Positions 32,179 through 42,014 of a stretch of 64,000 bases of DNA are shown in pieces (position 1 is the stretch's first letter; each line of letters opens with the position of its first letter). Under the pieces are notes generated by a model. It saw nothing but the letters and a program-made list of their open reading frames with translations. It did not search any database and was not told the DNA's origin. The position numbers and the translations under genes were made by a program. This DNA is from Desulfitobacterium_A nosdiversum (GTDB lineage Bacteria; Bacillota; Desulfitobacteriia; Desulfitobacteriales; Desulfitobacteriaceae), in NCBI RefSeq assembly GCF_049860565.1, contig NZ_CP172056.1:1488001-1552000 (forward strand), read 5' to 3'.

Positions 32179-34470
32179 ATGGAATACTCAGTTATTGGCA
32201 AAAGTGTTCCGCGCGTTGATGCCGTGGCAAAAGTCACCGGCAAAGCAAAATATACAGATGACTTAGCTGAAAGAAACATTTTGATCGGGAAGCTGCTTAG
32301 AAGTCCTTATGCCCACGCCAATATAAAAAGCGTTGATATCAGCAAGGCAAAAGCACTTCCCGGGGTTGAAGCAGTATTAACCTATCAGAACACTCCTAAT
32401 ATTAAATTCGCGACGGCAGGGCATGCTTATACTCTTGACCCAAATAGACGGGATAAAGCGGATCGTTTGATGCTTACAGATAAGGCAAGATTTGTAGGTG
32501 ATGCCGTTGCCGCAGTTGTCGCCCAAGATGAATTAATAGCGGCAAAGGCGCTTTCCTTGATCGATGTTGAATATGAAGTGCTGGATGCTGTTATTACTCC
32601 TGAAGCAGCTCTCCAAGAAGGAGCAGCTTTAATTCATGAAGACTGCCCGCATAACACGCTCTCGACATTCGGCTATCAGATTGGAGACGTGGATGAAGCG
32701 TTTTCACATTCCGATTATATTTTTGAAGGAGACTATCAAACGAGTATCGTCCAGCATTGTCATCTTGAGAACCAAACCTCCTATGCTTACATCGATGGAG
32801 AGGATCGTATAGTTATTGTTACATCGACTCAGATTCCGCATATTGTGCGGCGAATCGTGGCGCAAGCCTTAGGAATCCCGTGGGGCAGGGTACGCGTTAT
32901 TAAACCTTATATCGGCGGAGGATTTGGAAATAAGCAAGATGTAACGATTGAACCCTTGAATGCAGCCATGACGCTTGCAGTTGGCGGCCGCCCTGTTAAG
33001 ATTGAATTTTCTCGGGAAGAAACCATGCTTGATACCCGAACACGTCATGCCATTAAATATCATCTGAAAACAGGAATCTCAAAAGACGGAAAGATTAAAG
33101 CCATATACATATCTGCACTCTCCAATACCGGGGCCTATGCTTCTCATGGACATTCTATTGCATCAAGCGGAGGAGGAAAATTTCGGTATCTTTATTCGCC
33201 GGAAGCGATTAAGTATGAGCCAATTACAGTATATACAAATTTACCGGTTGCTGGGGCGATGCGAGGATACGGGAGCCCGCAAATCTTTTTTGCGTTTGAA
33301 AGTCATCTTGATGAAATTGCCAAAGAATTAAACCTGGATCCTCTTGAGATCCGTCTTAAAAACCTTGTTCAACTGGGCTGGAGTGATCCTTTAAGTAAAA
33401 ACCGTGTTTTAAGCTGCGGGATTCGGGAATGTATTGCTAAAGGCAAAGAACTTATACACTGGGATGAGAAAAAGGCGAAGGCTCAGGATCAAACAGGTGA
33501 TAAGCGCCGGGGGTTAGGAATGGCATGTTTTAGCTATCAATCGGGAACGTATCCGGTCAATGTAGAATTAGCAGGAGCAAGGCTTAGCCTGAATCAGGAC
33601 GGTTCGGTTCAACTTCAAATTGGCGCGACAGAAATAGGACAAGGCAGTGATACCGTCTTTGTGCAAATGGTTGCTGAAGTATTGGGAATTTCAGTTCGTG
33701 ACGTTCATGTAATCACAACTCAAGACACCGATCTTACACCGTTTGACCCTGGGGCATTTGCCTCTCGCCAAACCTATGTTACGGGAATGGCCGTAAAAAA
33801 AGCGGCGGAGGAAGTTAAAGAAAAGCTTTTGAATTTTGTCGGCGAATGGATGAAAATTTCTGTTTCAGAGCTTCAATTGAAAGAGCAGAATATCGTCAAT
33901 AAAAAATCTGGGGAAATTGTGATTTCATTGCAGGACCTTGCGCTGCAAACGTTTTATAATCCCGAATTTGCAAACCCCATAACGAGTGATACCTCAAACA
34001 ATGCCTTTGTCAATGCTATGTCTTTCGGAGTGACTTTTGCCGAGGTTGAAGTTGATCTGAAAACGGGTCAAGTCGAAGTTCTCGAAATCTACAACGTCCA
34101 TGACTCGGGAAAAATAATCAACCCGTTATTAGCTGAAGGACAGGTTCAGGGCGGTGTAAGTATGGGCATCGGGTATGCTCTTTCGGAGCAAATCCTTTAT
34201 GACAAAACAACAGGCAAAGTACTGAATAATAATCTTCTGGACTATAAACTTCCGACGTTTATGGATACTCCTGAAATCGGCGTAGGATTTATAGAAACAG
34301 AGGATCCTACAGGTCCTTTTGGCGTGAAATCATTAGGTGAACCACCGGTTATTTCGCCAGCACCAGCGATACGAAATGCAGTTTTTGCGGCAACTGGAGT
34401 TGCTTTTAATCAATTGCCCTTAAATCCACAACGAGTCTTTGAAACGTTTAAAGTGAACGGATTGATCTGA
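32179..34470 (+). CDS. xdhA: xanthine dehydrogenase family, molybdenum-binding subunit
   Basis: 763 residues of the XDH/aldehyde oxidase large subunit, carrying the Mo-pterin cofactor and hydroxylating purines or other N-heterocycles. Visible motifs are GGGFGNKQD (about 250), AMRGYGSPQ (about 358), EIGQGSD (about 483) and the catalytic glutamate in VKSLGEPP (about 720). The FAD and 2Fe-2S subunits follow, so this is a three-polypeptide enzyme. GGAGGGG precedes ATG 32179. It is first in a run headed by the sigma-54 promoter. Xanthine is the likely substrate by context; related enzymes act on nicotinate or purine. Confidence 0.9.
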   Translation: MEYSVIGKSVPRVDAVAKVTGKAKYTDDLAERNILIGKLLRSPYAHANIKSVDISKAKALPGVEAVLTYQNTPNIKFATAGHAYTLDPNRRDKADRLMLTDKARFVGDAVAAVVAQDELIAAKALSLIDVEYEVLDAVITPEAALQEGAALIHEDCPHNTLSTFGYQIGDVDEAFSHSDYIFEGDYQTSIVQHCHLENQTSYAYIDGEDRIVIVTSTQIPHIVRRIVAQALGIPWGRVRVIKPYIGGGFGNKQDVTIEPLNAAMTLAVGGRPVKIEFSREETMLDTRTRHAIKYHLKTGISKDGKIKAIYISALSNTGAYASHGHSIASSGGGKFRYLYSPEAIKYEPITVYTNLPVAGAMRGYGSPQIFFAFESHLDEIAKELNLDPLEIRLKNLVQLGWSDPLSKNRVLSCGIRECIAKGKELIHWDEKKAKAQDQTGDKRRGLGMACFSYQSGTYPVNVELAGARLSLNQDGSVQLQIGATEIGQGSDTVFVQMVAEVLGISVRDVHVITTQDTDLTPFDPGAFASRQTYVTGMAVKKAAEEVKEKLLNFVGEWMKISVSELQLKEQNIVNKKSGEIVISLQDLALQTFYNPEFANPITSDTSNNAFVNAMSFGVTFAEVEVDLKTGQVEVLEIYNVHDSGKIINPLLAEGQVQGGVSMGIGYALSEQILYDKTTGKVLNNNLLDYKLPTFMDTPEIGVGFIETEDPTGPFGVKSLGEPPVISPAPAIRNAVFAATGVAFNQLPLNPQRVFETFKVNGLI

Positions 34471-34497
34471 CACCTCTCAGGAAGGCGGTGATACGGC

Positions 34498-35379
34498 GTG
34501 TATAACATCGAAGAATATTTTGAACCGGAAACGTTGGCGGAGGCCTTAGTGATTTTAACCGAGAATCCAGAGGCTAAGTTGATCGCAGGGGGAACGGACC
34601 TTTTGGTTAATATGCAGCATCATCCTATTAAGAAAGAAAGATTTTTAAGCATTCGCAAGCTGAAGGAACTTCAAAAAATCGAAACGCATGATGATGGAAC
34701 ACTGAGTTTCGGAGCCTTAGTAACCTTGACACAACTCTTTGATGATCCTTTTATCAAACAAAATATTCCTGCTCTTTCGGAAGCGGCAATGTCCATGGGT
34801 GGTCCGCAAATTCGCAATATTGCTACCCTTGGCGGAAATATTTGCAATGGAGCGACTTCGGCTGACAGTGCTTCAACCTTATTTGTTCTTGATGCTAAGC
34901 TGAAAATTCAGAGCAGTAAGGGAGAGCGGGTTGTTCCTATCCGAGAATTTTATGCCGGACCAGGTAAAGTGAAGTTGAATCAGGGCGAAATCCTTACAGA
35001 AATTTATATTTATCCAGAAGACTATGAAGGTTTTGGAGGGCATTATATTAAGTTTGCTATGCGCAAAGCTATGGATATTGCGACCTTGGGCGTTTCTGCT
35101 GCCTGCAGGATAAAAGAGGGAAGGTTTGATGAGGTAAGAATCGGCTTAGGCGTTGCCGGACCTACTCCATTGCGATGTCTTGAAGCCGAAGGATATGCTC
35201 AAGGAAAGTCCCCTTCAAAAGATACTTTGCTTGAGATCGGTAAACGAGCTGTTCGTTCAACTCAGGCCAGAACCTCATGGAGGGCTTCGAAGGAATATCG
35301 CGAGCATTTAGTAGAAGAACTTACACAGCGTGCTTTAAATGTTGCCATTCAAAGAGCGGGAGGGGTTTATCATGTATAA
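34498..35379 (+). CDS. xdhB: xanthine dehydrogenase family, FAD-binding subunit
   Basis: 293 residues of the CoxM/XdhB type. The FAD pyrophosphate motif AKLIAGGTDLL is at about residue 26 and the second flavin loop IRNIATLGGNICNGATSADSA at about 104-124. It passes electrons from the 2Fe-2S clusters to NAD or another acceptor. It starts at GTG 34498 after GAAGGCGGTG and overlaps the next gene by 8 nt. Confidence 0.93.
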   Translation: MYNIEEYFEPETLAEALVILTENPEAKLIAGGTDLLVNMQHHPIKKERFLSIRKLKELQKIETHDDGTLSFGALVTLTQLFDDPFIKQNIPALSEAAMSMGGPQIRNIATLGGNICNGATSADSASTLFVLDAKLKIQSSKGERVVPIREFYAGPGKVKLNQGEILTEIYIYPEDYEGFGGHYIKFAMRKAMDIATLGVSAACRIKEGRFDEVRIGLGVAGPTPLRCLEAEGYAQGKSPSKDTLLEIGKRAVRSTQARTSWRASKEYREHLVEELTQRALNVAIQRAGGVYHV

Positions 35380-35866
35380 ACGAATCTCCTTTACTTTAAA
35401 CGGAAAAAAGGTTAATTCCGAGGTCGATGTCCGGAAATCTTTATTAGAAGTACTTAGAGATATGGGGTTAACCGGAGTAAAAAAAGGGTGCGGAGTTGGA
35501 GAATGCGGAGCTTGCACAGTACTTATCAATGAAATTCCAATGGATTCTTGTCTTTACCTCGCGGTTTGGGCGAATGGGCAAGAGATTCGTACAATTGAGG
35601 GAATTGCTGAAAATGGGGAACTTTCCAAAGTGCAAAAAGCCTTTGTTGAGGAAGGGGCTATCCAGTGCGGCTTCTGTACTCCTGGTCTAGTCCTTACAAC
35701 GACAGCATTAGCAGAGAGCGGGAAGAATTATAATCGTGAAGAACTGAAACGTGAGCTTTCGGGACATATCTGCCGCTGTACGGGATACCAAAAAATCGTA
35801 TCAGCTGCGGAAAAGGCGATTGCCGAAGAGCACGAATGCCATTGTAAGGAACACCATGAGGAATAG
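35372..35866 (+). CDS. xdhC: xanthine dehydrogenase family, 2Fe-2S subunit
   Basis: 164 residues with the plant-type cluster motif CGVGECGACTVL plus a fourth Cys (about residues 42-65) and the second cluster CGFC...CRCTGYQ (about 100-140). It connects the Mo site to FAD. A Cys/His-rich tail (HECHCKEHHEE) is unusual and might bind a metal. The frame opens at 35339, but GGGAGGGG before ATG 35372 decides the start. Confidence 0.93.
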   Translation: MYKRISFTLNGKKVNSEVDVRKSLLEVLRDMGLTGVKKGCGVGECGACTVLINEIPMDSCLYLAVWANGQEIRTIEGIAENGELSKVQKAFVEEGAIQCGFCTPGLVLTTTALAESGKNYNREELKRELSGHICRCTGYQKIVSAAEKAIAEEHECHCKEHHEE

Positions 35867-35898
35867 GATAGAAACTAAGAATGATAGGAGGGGATAGC

Positions 35899-38800
35899 AT
35901 GAGTGATATTATGAGACCTATTCCTTTTACCCAACTGGTCGAGTGGGTGATCGAAGAAGCTAAAATGCACCACACGATTTTAAGCATTGCTCCAAGCAAG
36001 ATTTACTATAAGAAGAATAGTCAACTGATTAAATTATGGGGGGAGACGCTTGACACTCCTATTGGGCCTGCGGCTGGTCCTCATACCCAACTTGCCCAAA
36101 ATATCGCAGCAGCATATTTATGCGGCGGCCGTTTTTTTGAACTCAAGACCGTTCAGATCCTTGATGCTCTGGAATTTCCGAAACCCTGTATCTGGGCTGA
36201 AGATGAGGGATATAACACGGAATGGTCAACAGAACTTACGCTTGAAAACGCATTTGATGAATATGTTAAAGCATGGTTTCTCGTGCACTTCCTTCAGAAA
36301 GAATGCTTTAATCAAGACGAGCGCCGCTTTATGTTTAATATGAGTGTGGGGTATTCGCTTCAAGGGATTAAATCTCCTAAGGTGGATCGTTTTATCGAGA
36401 GTTTAAAGGATGCCGCGAATACACAGATTTTTAAAGAATGCAAGGCCAGCCTGCTGGAGAATTTAAAGCGATTTGAAAAGGTCGATCAGGAATATATCGA
36501 ACGAATTTCCTCAAACATCTGCACCTCAATCACACTTTCAACGATGCATGGCTGTCCGCCCACTGAGATTGAAGCTATTACAAGATATTTGATAGAGGAG
36601 AAAAAGCTCCATACCTTTGTGAAAATGAACCCTACCCTCTTAGGTTATCGCTATGTCCGAGATATCTTTGACCGTATGGGATATTCCTATATCGACTTAA
36701 AACAAGAGTCTTTTACGCATGACCTTCAATATGCAGATGGCATTGCAATGCTTACTCGCCTCAAAGAATTTGCTAAAGAGCATAACCGAGAATTCGGCAT
36801 TAAGCTCTCAAATACATTGCCGGTTCGCATCACCCAAGGGGAGTTGCCCGGAGATGAAATGTATATGTCCGGACGGGCTCTTTATCCCTTAACAATTAAC
36901 CTCGCTTTTAAACTTGCATCTGAATTTAAGGGAGATATCAGGATCTCGTATTCCGGAGGGGCGGACTTTTTTAATGTGGCTCAAATTTTTGAGACCGGTA
37001 TTCGCCCGATAACGCTCGCAACTTCACTTTTAAAACCGGGAGGATACACACGCTTTAAACAAATGGCAGAGCGGTTGGAGCCCAAGCTGGATAATCAGGA
37101 AATGGATCATATTGATCTCGCCAAATTAAAAGCACTTGCGGAAAGTGCCTTTCAAAATGTGCACCATCGTAAAGATCAAAGACCGAATGCCCGTCGAAAA
37201 ATTGCCCGGAGACTTCCGATGACGGACTGTTTTACAGCTCCCTGCTCAGAAGGATGCCCCATTGGTCAAGACATACCGGAATATACTCGATTAGTCGGGG
37301 AAGAGCGATATTCAGAAGCCTTTGAAGTTGTTGCCGCCAAAAATCCGCTTCCTTTTATCACAGGAACAATCTGTAATCACAACTGCATGAATTACTGCAC
37401 GCGTCTCGATTATGAGGAATCAATAAAGATTCGGGATATGAAGCTTCTAGCTGCCCAAAACGGCTATGATTCGTATATGAAAAACATAAAAAACAAAGCA
37501 GATACTCAGGGAAAACCTAAAAAGGGCTTGAAGACAGCGATTATCGGTGCTGGACCTTCTGGCTTGGCAGCAGGGTATTTCCTAGCTAAAGCAGGATTTG
37601 ACGTTACCGTTATGGACAAAAGAGAGCGGGCAGGCGGAACGGTCGAGTATGTGATCCCAGCTTTTCGAATTTCACGTGAAGCAATTTCAAAGGATATTAA
37701 GCTTATCGAGAATATGGGGGTACGCCTGCAGCTGGGGGTTAATCCCGAATTTTCAATCTCAAAGTTAAAATCAGAGGGTTATACCTATATTTATATCGCC
37801 ATTGGTGCGAGCAAGACGAAAAAACTGGAACTTGAGGGGGACAGTGAAAAGGTCTTAGGAGCAGTACCTTTCCTTGAAGCCTTTAACACGTCCAAGGAAA
37901 AGCTGAACTTAGGAAAACATGTTGCGGTCATCGGCGGCGGTAACTCAGCTGTGGATGCAGCTCGGGCGGCAAAGCGTGTTCAGGGGGTTGAAAAAGTATA
38001 TATCATTTATCGAAGGACAAAAGCTGAGATGCCGGCAGATCTGGAAGAACTTGAATCAGCGGTTGATGAAGGAATTATTTTTAAAGAACTTTTAACCCCA
38101 ATCTCCTTGGTGAACGGAATTTTAACGTGTCAAAAGATGGGGTTGGGTCAGCCGGATGAGTCGGGAAGACGCCGCCCGATTCCAAGGATCGGGGAAATAG
38201 AGGAGTTTTCCATTGATACTGTTTTATCCGCTATTGGTGAACAGGTTGATTATAGCTTGCTCCAAAGAAATGGAATTGAAATTGATGCGAACGGTAACTT
38301 TGTTTGCGATCCAAGTACTTTAGAAACGAACCTTGAGAACGTCTTTCTTGGAGGGGATGCTCTTACGGGTCCGTCCACGGTAATAGAGGGGATGGTTCAG
38401 GGCATAAAAGCTGCGCAAGTTATTGCTGCACGAGAAGGGCTTTCAGTGGAAGACAAGTGGCAAGAACATATCGCCTTTGACCGAGAAACCCGATTACAGC
38501 AGATTACGAGTAAGAAAGGTGTACTAAAAGAGAGTTGCCCGGATTGGGGAGAAGCACAAAGATGCCTTGAATGTAAGACCCTCTGCAACATTTGTACAGA
38601 GGTTTGTCCAAACCGAGCCAACGTGATGATCATGACTACCGGAAGCGGAGCAGGATTAGGGGACCATAATCAAATATTACATATTGACGGAATGTGCAAT
38701 GAATGTGGAAACTGTGCGACTTTCTGTCCTTATGACGGAGCACCTTATCGAGAAAAGCTTACTTTGTATTGGACAGAAGAAGATTTTGCTCTGAGCCAAA

Positions 38801-39045
38801 ATTCAGGCTTCCTCTTTCTAGAGAACGAGGCACAAACCACTGTTAAGGTTCGTTTTAAAGGGAAGACAGCAATCGTCTCATTAGATCAGGAAGGGCAAGG
38901 GAAGGGTATTCTGCCAGAAGATGTTTATGTAATGATCAAGACAGTTGCAACAGAATATCGTTACCTGTTCACCAATCCTTCACGTAGACTACAGGAGTTT
39001 ACGTTAGAGGTGACTGAGGTCGCAGGAGGTGATACAAAGAAATAA
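35899..39045 (+). CDS. ygfK: YgfK-type Fe-S flavoprotein reductase (putative selenate reductase subunit)
   Basis: 1049 residues. The N-terminal half is a dihydroorotate/dihydropyrimidine dehydrogenase-like TIM barrel (about 1-400). A GltD-like region with Cys motifs (CSEGCPIGQDIPEY, about 450; CNHNCMNYC) comes next, then two Rossmann folds (IIGAGPSGLAAG about 548; VIGGGNSAVDAA about 678). Last is a ferredoxin-like part with two 4Fe-4S motif sets (CNICTEVCPNR about 900; CNECGNCATFCPYDG about 940). This is the layout of E. coli YgfK. Work on purine-using gut bacteria links ygfK to anaerobic urate/xanthine breakdown; the exact reduction is not settled. AGGAGGGG sets ATG 35899. Confidence 0.9.
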   Translation: MSDIMRPIPFTQLVEWVIEEAKMHHTILSIAPSKIYYKKNSQLIKLWGETLDTPIGPAAGPHTQLAQNIAAAYLCGGRFFELKTVQILDALEFPKPCIWAEDEGYNTEWSTELTLENAFDEYVKAWFLVHFLQKECFNQDERRFMFNMSVGYSLQGIKSPKVDRFIESLKDAANTQIFKECKASLLENLKRFEKVDQEYIERISSNICTSITLSTMHGCPPTEIEAITRYLIEEKKLHTFVKMNPTLLGYRYVRDIFDRMGYSYIDLKQESFTHDLQYADGIAMLTRLKEFAKEHNREFGIKLSNTLPVRITQGELPGDEMYMSGRALYPLTINLAFKLASEFKGDIRISYSGGADFFNVAQIFETGIRPITLATSLLKPGGYTRFKQMAERLEPKLDNQEMDHIDLAKLKALAESAFQNVHHRKDQRPNARRKIARRLPMTDCFTAPCSEGCPIGQDIPEYTRLVGEERYSEAFEVVAAKNPLPFITGTICNHNCMNYCTRLDYEESIKIRDMKLLAAQNGYDSYMKNIKNKADTQGKPKKGLKTAIIGAGPSGLAAGYFLAKAGFDVTVMDKRERAGGTVEYVIPAFRISREAISKDIKLIENMGVRLQLGVNPEFSISKLKSEGYTYIYIAIGASKTKKLELEGDSEKVLGAVPFLEAFNTSKEKLNLGKHVAVIGGGNSAVDAARAAKRVQGVEKVYIIYRRTKAEMPADLEELESAVDEGIIFKELLTPISLVNGILTCQKMGLGQPDESGRRRPIPRIGEIEEFSIDTVLSAIGEQVDYSLLQRNGIEIDANGNFVCDPSTLETNLENVFLGGDALTGPSTVIEGMVQGIKAAQVIAAREGLSVEDKWQEHIAFDRETRLQQITSKKGVLKESCPDWGEAQRCLECKTLCNICTEVCPNRANVMIMTTGSGAGLGDHNQILHIDGMCNECGNCATFCPYDGAPYREKLTLYWTEEDFALSQNSGFLFLENEAQTTVKVRFKGKTAIVSLDQEGQGKGILPEDVYVMIKTVATEYRYLFTNPSRRLQEFTLEVTEVAGGDTKK

Positions 39046-39095
39046 AAATAGGTCCCGGGTGATCCGAAACTTTGCTAAACGAAGGAGGAAATAAT

Positions 39096-40439
39096 ATGGG
39101 CAATGCAAAGCATCCTGTCGATGAAATTCTACCGGGTGGAAAACTATTCCTATACGGATTGCAGCATGTTTTAGCGATGTATGCCGGGGCAGTTGCTGTT
39201 CCCCTTATCATTGCTGCGGCAGCCGGACTGACGAAAGCTCAAACAGCGTTTCTGATCAATGCCGATTTGTTTACATGCGGTTTAGCAACTTTATTGCAGA
39301 CGTTGGGAATCTGGAAATTAGGGATTCGGCTTCCTGTTATTCAAGGCGTTACCTTTGCGGCAGTAACCCCCATGGTTATGATGGCTAAATCAGGGGGAAT
39401 GATGACTATTTTTGGATCGGTAATCGTTGCAGGGTTTGTAACTTTTATAATTGCTCCATTTTTTAGCAAACTTCTGCGGTTTTTCCCGCCTGTCGTTACC
39501 GGGAGCGTCATTACGGTTATCGGTGTTTCGCTTCTGCCGGTGGGAGTGAATTGGGCGGCTGGAGGTGTGGGCAGCAAGGATTATGGTTCCTTAACTTTTT
39601 TAGCGGTTGCAGGTATCGTGTTAATCTCTATTCTTTTAATCAATAAGTATTTTAAAGGATTTATAGCAAACATAGCTGTTTTGCTGGGACTGATGATTGG
39701 AATGATAGTTGCTATGCCTCTCGGACTAGTGAGCTTTTCCGGAGTCCGGGAGGCGTCCTGGATTGGAATTGATACCCCCTTCTTTTTTGGCCTTCCTACA
39801 TTTGATATCGGTGCGATCATTGCTATGATTCTTGTGATGTTGGTTGTCATGGTTGAATCAACAGGTGATTTTCTAGCGATTGGGGAAATGGTGGACAAAA
39901 AGATCGGCGAAGAAGAATTAACACGTGGACTTCGGGCGGATGGGTTGGCAACGATGCTTGGGGGTGTGTTAAACGCTTTTCCCTATACGGCATTTGCTCA
40001 AAATGTTGGACTTGTCGGTTTAACAGGAGTTAAAAGCCGTTATGTTGTTGCTGTTTCAGGACTCATTTTAACGGCTATGGGACTATTCCCTAAGTTAGCT
40101 ACGATTATTGCCTCCTTGCCGAATGCTGTGCTTGGAGGTGCTGGCATAGCCATGTTTGGAATTGTTGCAGCAAGCGGGATTAAGACATTATCTAAAGTCG
40201 ATTTTGATAAGAATCCCCATAATTTATTTATTGTCGCGATCAGCGTGGGTATAGGATTGATTCCTTTAGTCGCTCCTGACTTTTTCAAACTATTTCCGAG
40301 CTGGAGTCAAACTGTGCTTCATAGCGGAATTACGTTAGGTTCTATTACTGCAATTATTTTGAATGCCTTCTTTAATGGGGGAGCGTCAGAGGATGATATT
40401 AAGAAAGAGCTGGCTTCAAATGCAGGAATAGAGGGTTAA
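39096..40439 (+). CDS. xanthine/uracil (NCS2) permease
   Basis: 447 residues and about 12-14 membrane segments. The family start LYGLQHVLAMYAGAVAVPLI is followed by the NAT signature QNVGLVGLTGVKS (about residues 310-322), whose Q-N-x-G-x-x-x-x-T core is diagnostic. It is probably a proton symporter bringing xanthine or urate into the cell, judged from its place between ygfK and ssnA. AAGGAGG just before ATG 39096 decides the start over 39072. Confidence 0.93.
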   Translation: MGNAKHPVDEILPGGKLFLYGLQHVLAMYAGAVAVPLIIAAAAGLTKAQTAFLINADLFTCGLATLLQTLGIWKLGIRLPVIQGVTFAAVTPMVMMAKSGGMMTIFGSVIVAGFVTFIIAPFFSKLLRFFPPVVTGSVITVIGVSLLPVGVNWAAGGVGSKDYGSLTFLAVAGIVLISILLINKYFKGFIANIAVLLGLMIGMIVAMPLGLVSFSGVREASWIGIDTPFFFGLPTFDIGAIIAMILVMLVVMVESTGDFLAIGEMVDKKIGEEELTRGLRADGLATMLGGVLNAFPYTAFAQNVGLVGLTGVKSRYVVAVSGLILTAMGLFPKLATIIASLPNAVLGGAGIAMFGIVAASGIKTLSKVDFDKNPHNLFIVAISVGIGLIPLVAPDFFKLFPSWSQTVLHSGITLGSITAIILNAFFNGGASEDDIKKELASNAGIEG

Positions 40440-40448
40440 AAATGAGGA

Positions 40449-40534
40449 GCTGTTGCAAAACCTATGGTCTTGGGTCTTTTGTAATGTCCATAATTATTGT
40501 GCGCACGAAAAAGGGGCTGTTTTGCGGCAGCCCC
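40449..40534 (+). promoter_or_regulatory. possible attenuator-like leader before ssnA
   Basis: GCTGTTGCAAAAC (40449-40461) can pair with GTTTTGCGGCAGC (40519-40531, one G-T). The latter also takes part in a compact hairpin GGGGCTG/CAGCCCC (40513-40519, 40528-40534). The two folds exclude each other. No T-run follows, so if regulatory it would act on translation or RNA decay rather than as a classical terminator. Not a known purine riboswitch. Confidence 0.35.
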
Positions 40535-40568
40535 GGCTTCCCGATATCAATTAGAGGGGGAGAAGGTT

Positions 40569-41897
40569 ATGCTTATAATCGGTAATGGAACTGTGCTTAC
40601 CTTGGGACAAAACAATCGGGTTTTACAGAACGGAGCAGTTCTTATTCAGGATACAAAAATTCAAGAGGTTGGATCAACGGCTGACTTGTTAAAAAAGTTT
40701 CCTAAAGCTCAGTATATTGATGCCAGCGGCAAATTAATAATGCCGGGCATGATTAATTCGCATATGCATTTATACAGCACATTTGCACGGGGTATGGATT
40801 CTAAAAGCAAGCCGCCAAAACGTTTTAAAGATATTCTGGAAAGTCTTTGGTGGAAGCTGGATAAGCTTTTAACCTTGGAAGATGTTTATTATAGTGCGCT
40901 CATTCCTCTGATTGATTGTGTTAAAACCGGAACAACCACGATTATTGACCATCATGCAAGTCCTAAGGCAGTGACCGGAAGTTTGCAAATTATGGCTAAA
41001 GCCGCCGAAGAGGTAGGGCTAAGGGCAGCATTTTGTTATGAAGTATCTGATCGAGATGGAGAAAAAATTGCCTGGGAAGGGATTAAGGAAAATGCAGAAT
41101 TTATTGCAGCTTGTCATGCCAATCCTAATTCCAGGCTTGCAGGGCTTTTCGGACTTCATGCTTCCTTGACGCTTTCAGATAAGACCTTGGAACGCTGCCG
41201 GGAGGCTGTGGGTTCTTTGAATACCGGCTACCATATTCATGTTGCCGAAGGAATTGAAGATCTAGAGGATAGTCTGGCTAAGTCGGGGCTGCGGGTGGTT
41301 GAACGTTTAAATAAATTTGGAATTCTGGGTCCAAAGACCATTGCTGCTCATTGCGTTCATGTTAACGATGAAGAAATTGAAATCCTAAAATCAACTCAAA
41401 CTCAAGTTGTTCATAATCCGGAGTCAAACATGGGTAATGCAGTGGGAACAGCTCCTGTTTTAAAGCTTCTCGAGCGAGGAGTCCAAGTTGGTCTGGGTAC
41501 GGATGGTTATACCTGCGATATGTTCGAGAGTGGAAAGGCAGCCAATATCCTTCAAAAGCATGCCCATGCGGACCCTAGTGTTGGGTGGGGAGAAGTTCCG
41601 CAAATGCTCTATAACCATAATCCACGTATCGCTGAAAGGTTATTCAGCGGAAAATTTGGCGAGTTAGCACCAGGGGCTTGGGCTGATGTGATCATTGTCG
41701 ATTATATTCCCTTTACCCCAATGAATGAAACGAATTGGAGCGGGCACCTCCTTTTTGGGGTCTCTGGTCGAGCAGTAGAAACGACGGTTATTGATGGTAA
41801 AGTACGAATGATCAATCGAGAGCTTTTAGGGATTGATGAGGATAGAATTTATGCTCGTTCAAGGGAGCTTGCGCAGAAGCTATGGGCTAGACTCTAA
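40569..41897 (+). CDS. ssnA: SsnA-like amidohydrolase
   Basis: 443 residues of the metal-dependent amidohydrolase superfamily. The metal site motif MINSHMHLYSTFARG is at about residue 62, DHHASP at about 143, HVAEG near 225, AHCVHVN near 260 and GTDGYTCDMFE near 315. SsnA is an uncharacterised guanine-deaminase-like hydrolase that accompanies ygfK in purine clusters. AGGGGGAGAAGG precedes ATG 40569; earlier in-frame codons are not conserved in character. Confidence 0.9.
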   Translation: MLIIGNGTVLTLGQNNRVLQNGAVLIQDTKIQEVGSTADLLKKFPKAQYIDASGKLIMPGMINSHMHLYSTFARGMDSKSKPPKRFKDILESLWWKLDKLLTLEDVYYSALIPLIDCVKTGTTTIIDHHASPKAVTGSLQIMAKAAEEVGLRAAFCYEVSDRDGEKIAWEGIKENAEFIAACHANPNSRLAGLFGLHASLTLSDKTLERCREAVGSLNTGYHIHVAEGIEDLEDSLAKSGLRVVERLNKFGILGPKTIAAHCVHVNDEEIEILKSTQTQVVHNPESNMGNAVGTAPVLKLLERGVQVGLGTDGYTCDMFESGKAANILQKHAHADPSVGWGEVPQMLYNHNPRIAERLFSGKFGELAPGAWADVIIVDYIPFTPMNETNWSGHLLFGVSGRAVETTVIDGKVRMINRELLGIDEDRIYARSRELAQKLWARL

Positions 41898-42014
41898 AAT
41901 CCTTCAAGATTTTGAGTAATGATGTCTCCACGATTCTGTTTTACACCTGTCACTCTGTAAGCTGAACGGACCGAACTAGTGCTCAGAGTTATATCCGGAG
42001 GTGATGAAGTAAGT

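Noticed and set aside
39046..39095. Possible purine riboswitch before the permease
   Set aside because: The gap is only 50 nt and contains none of the conserved purine aptamer core.
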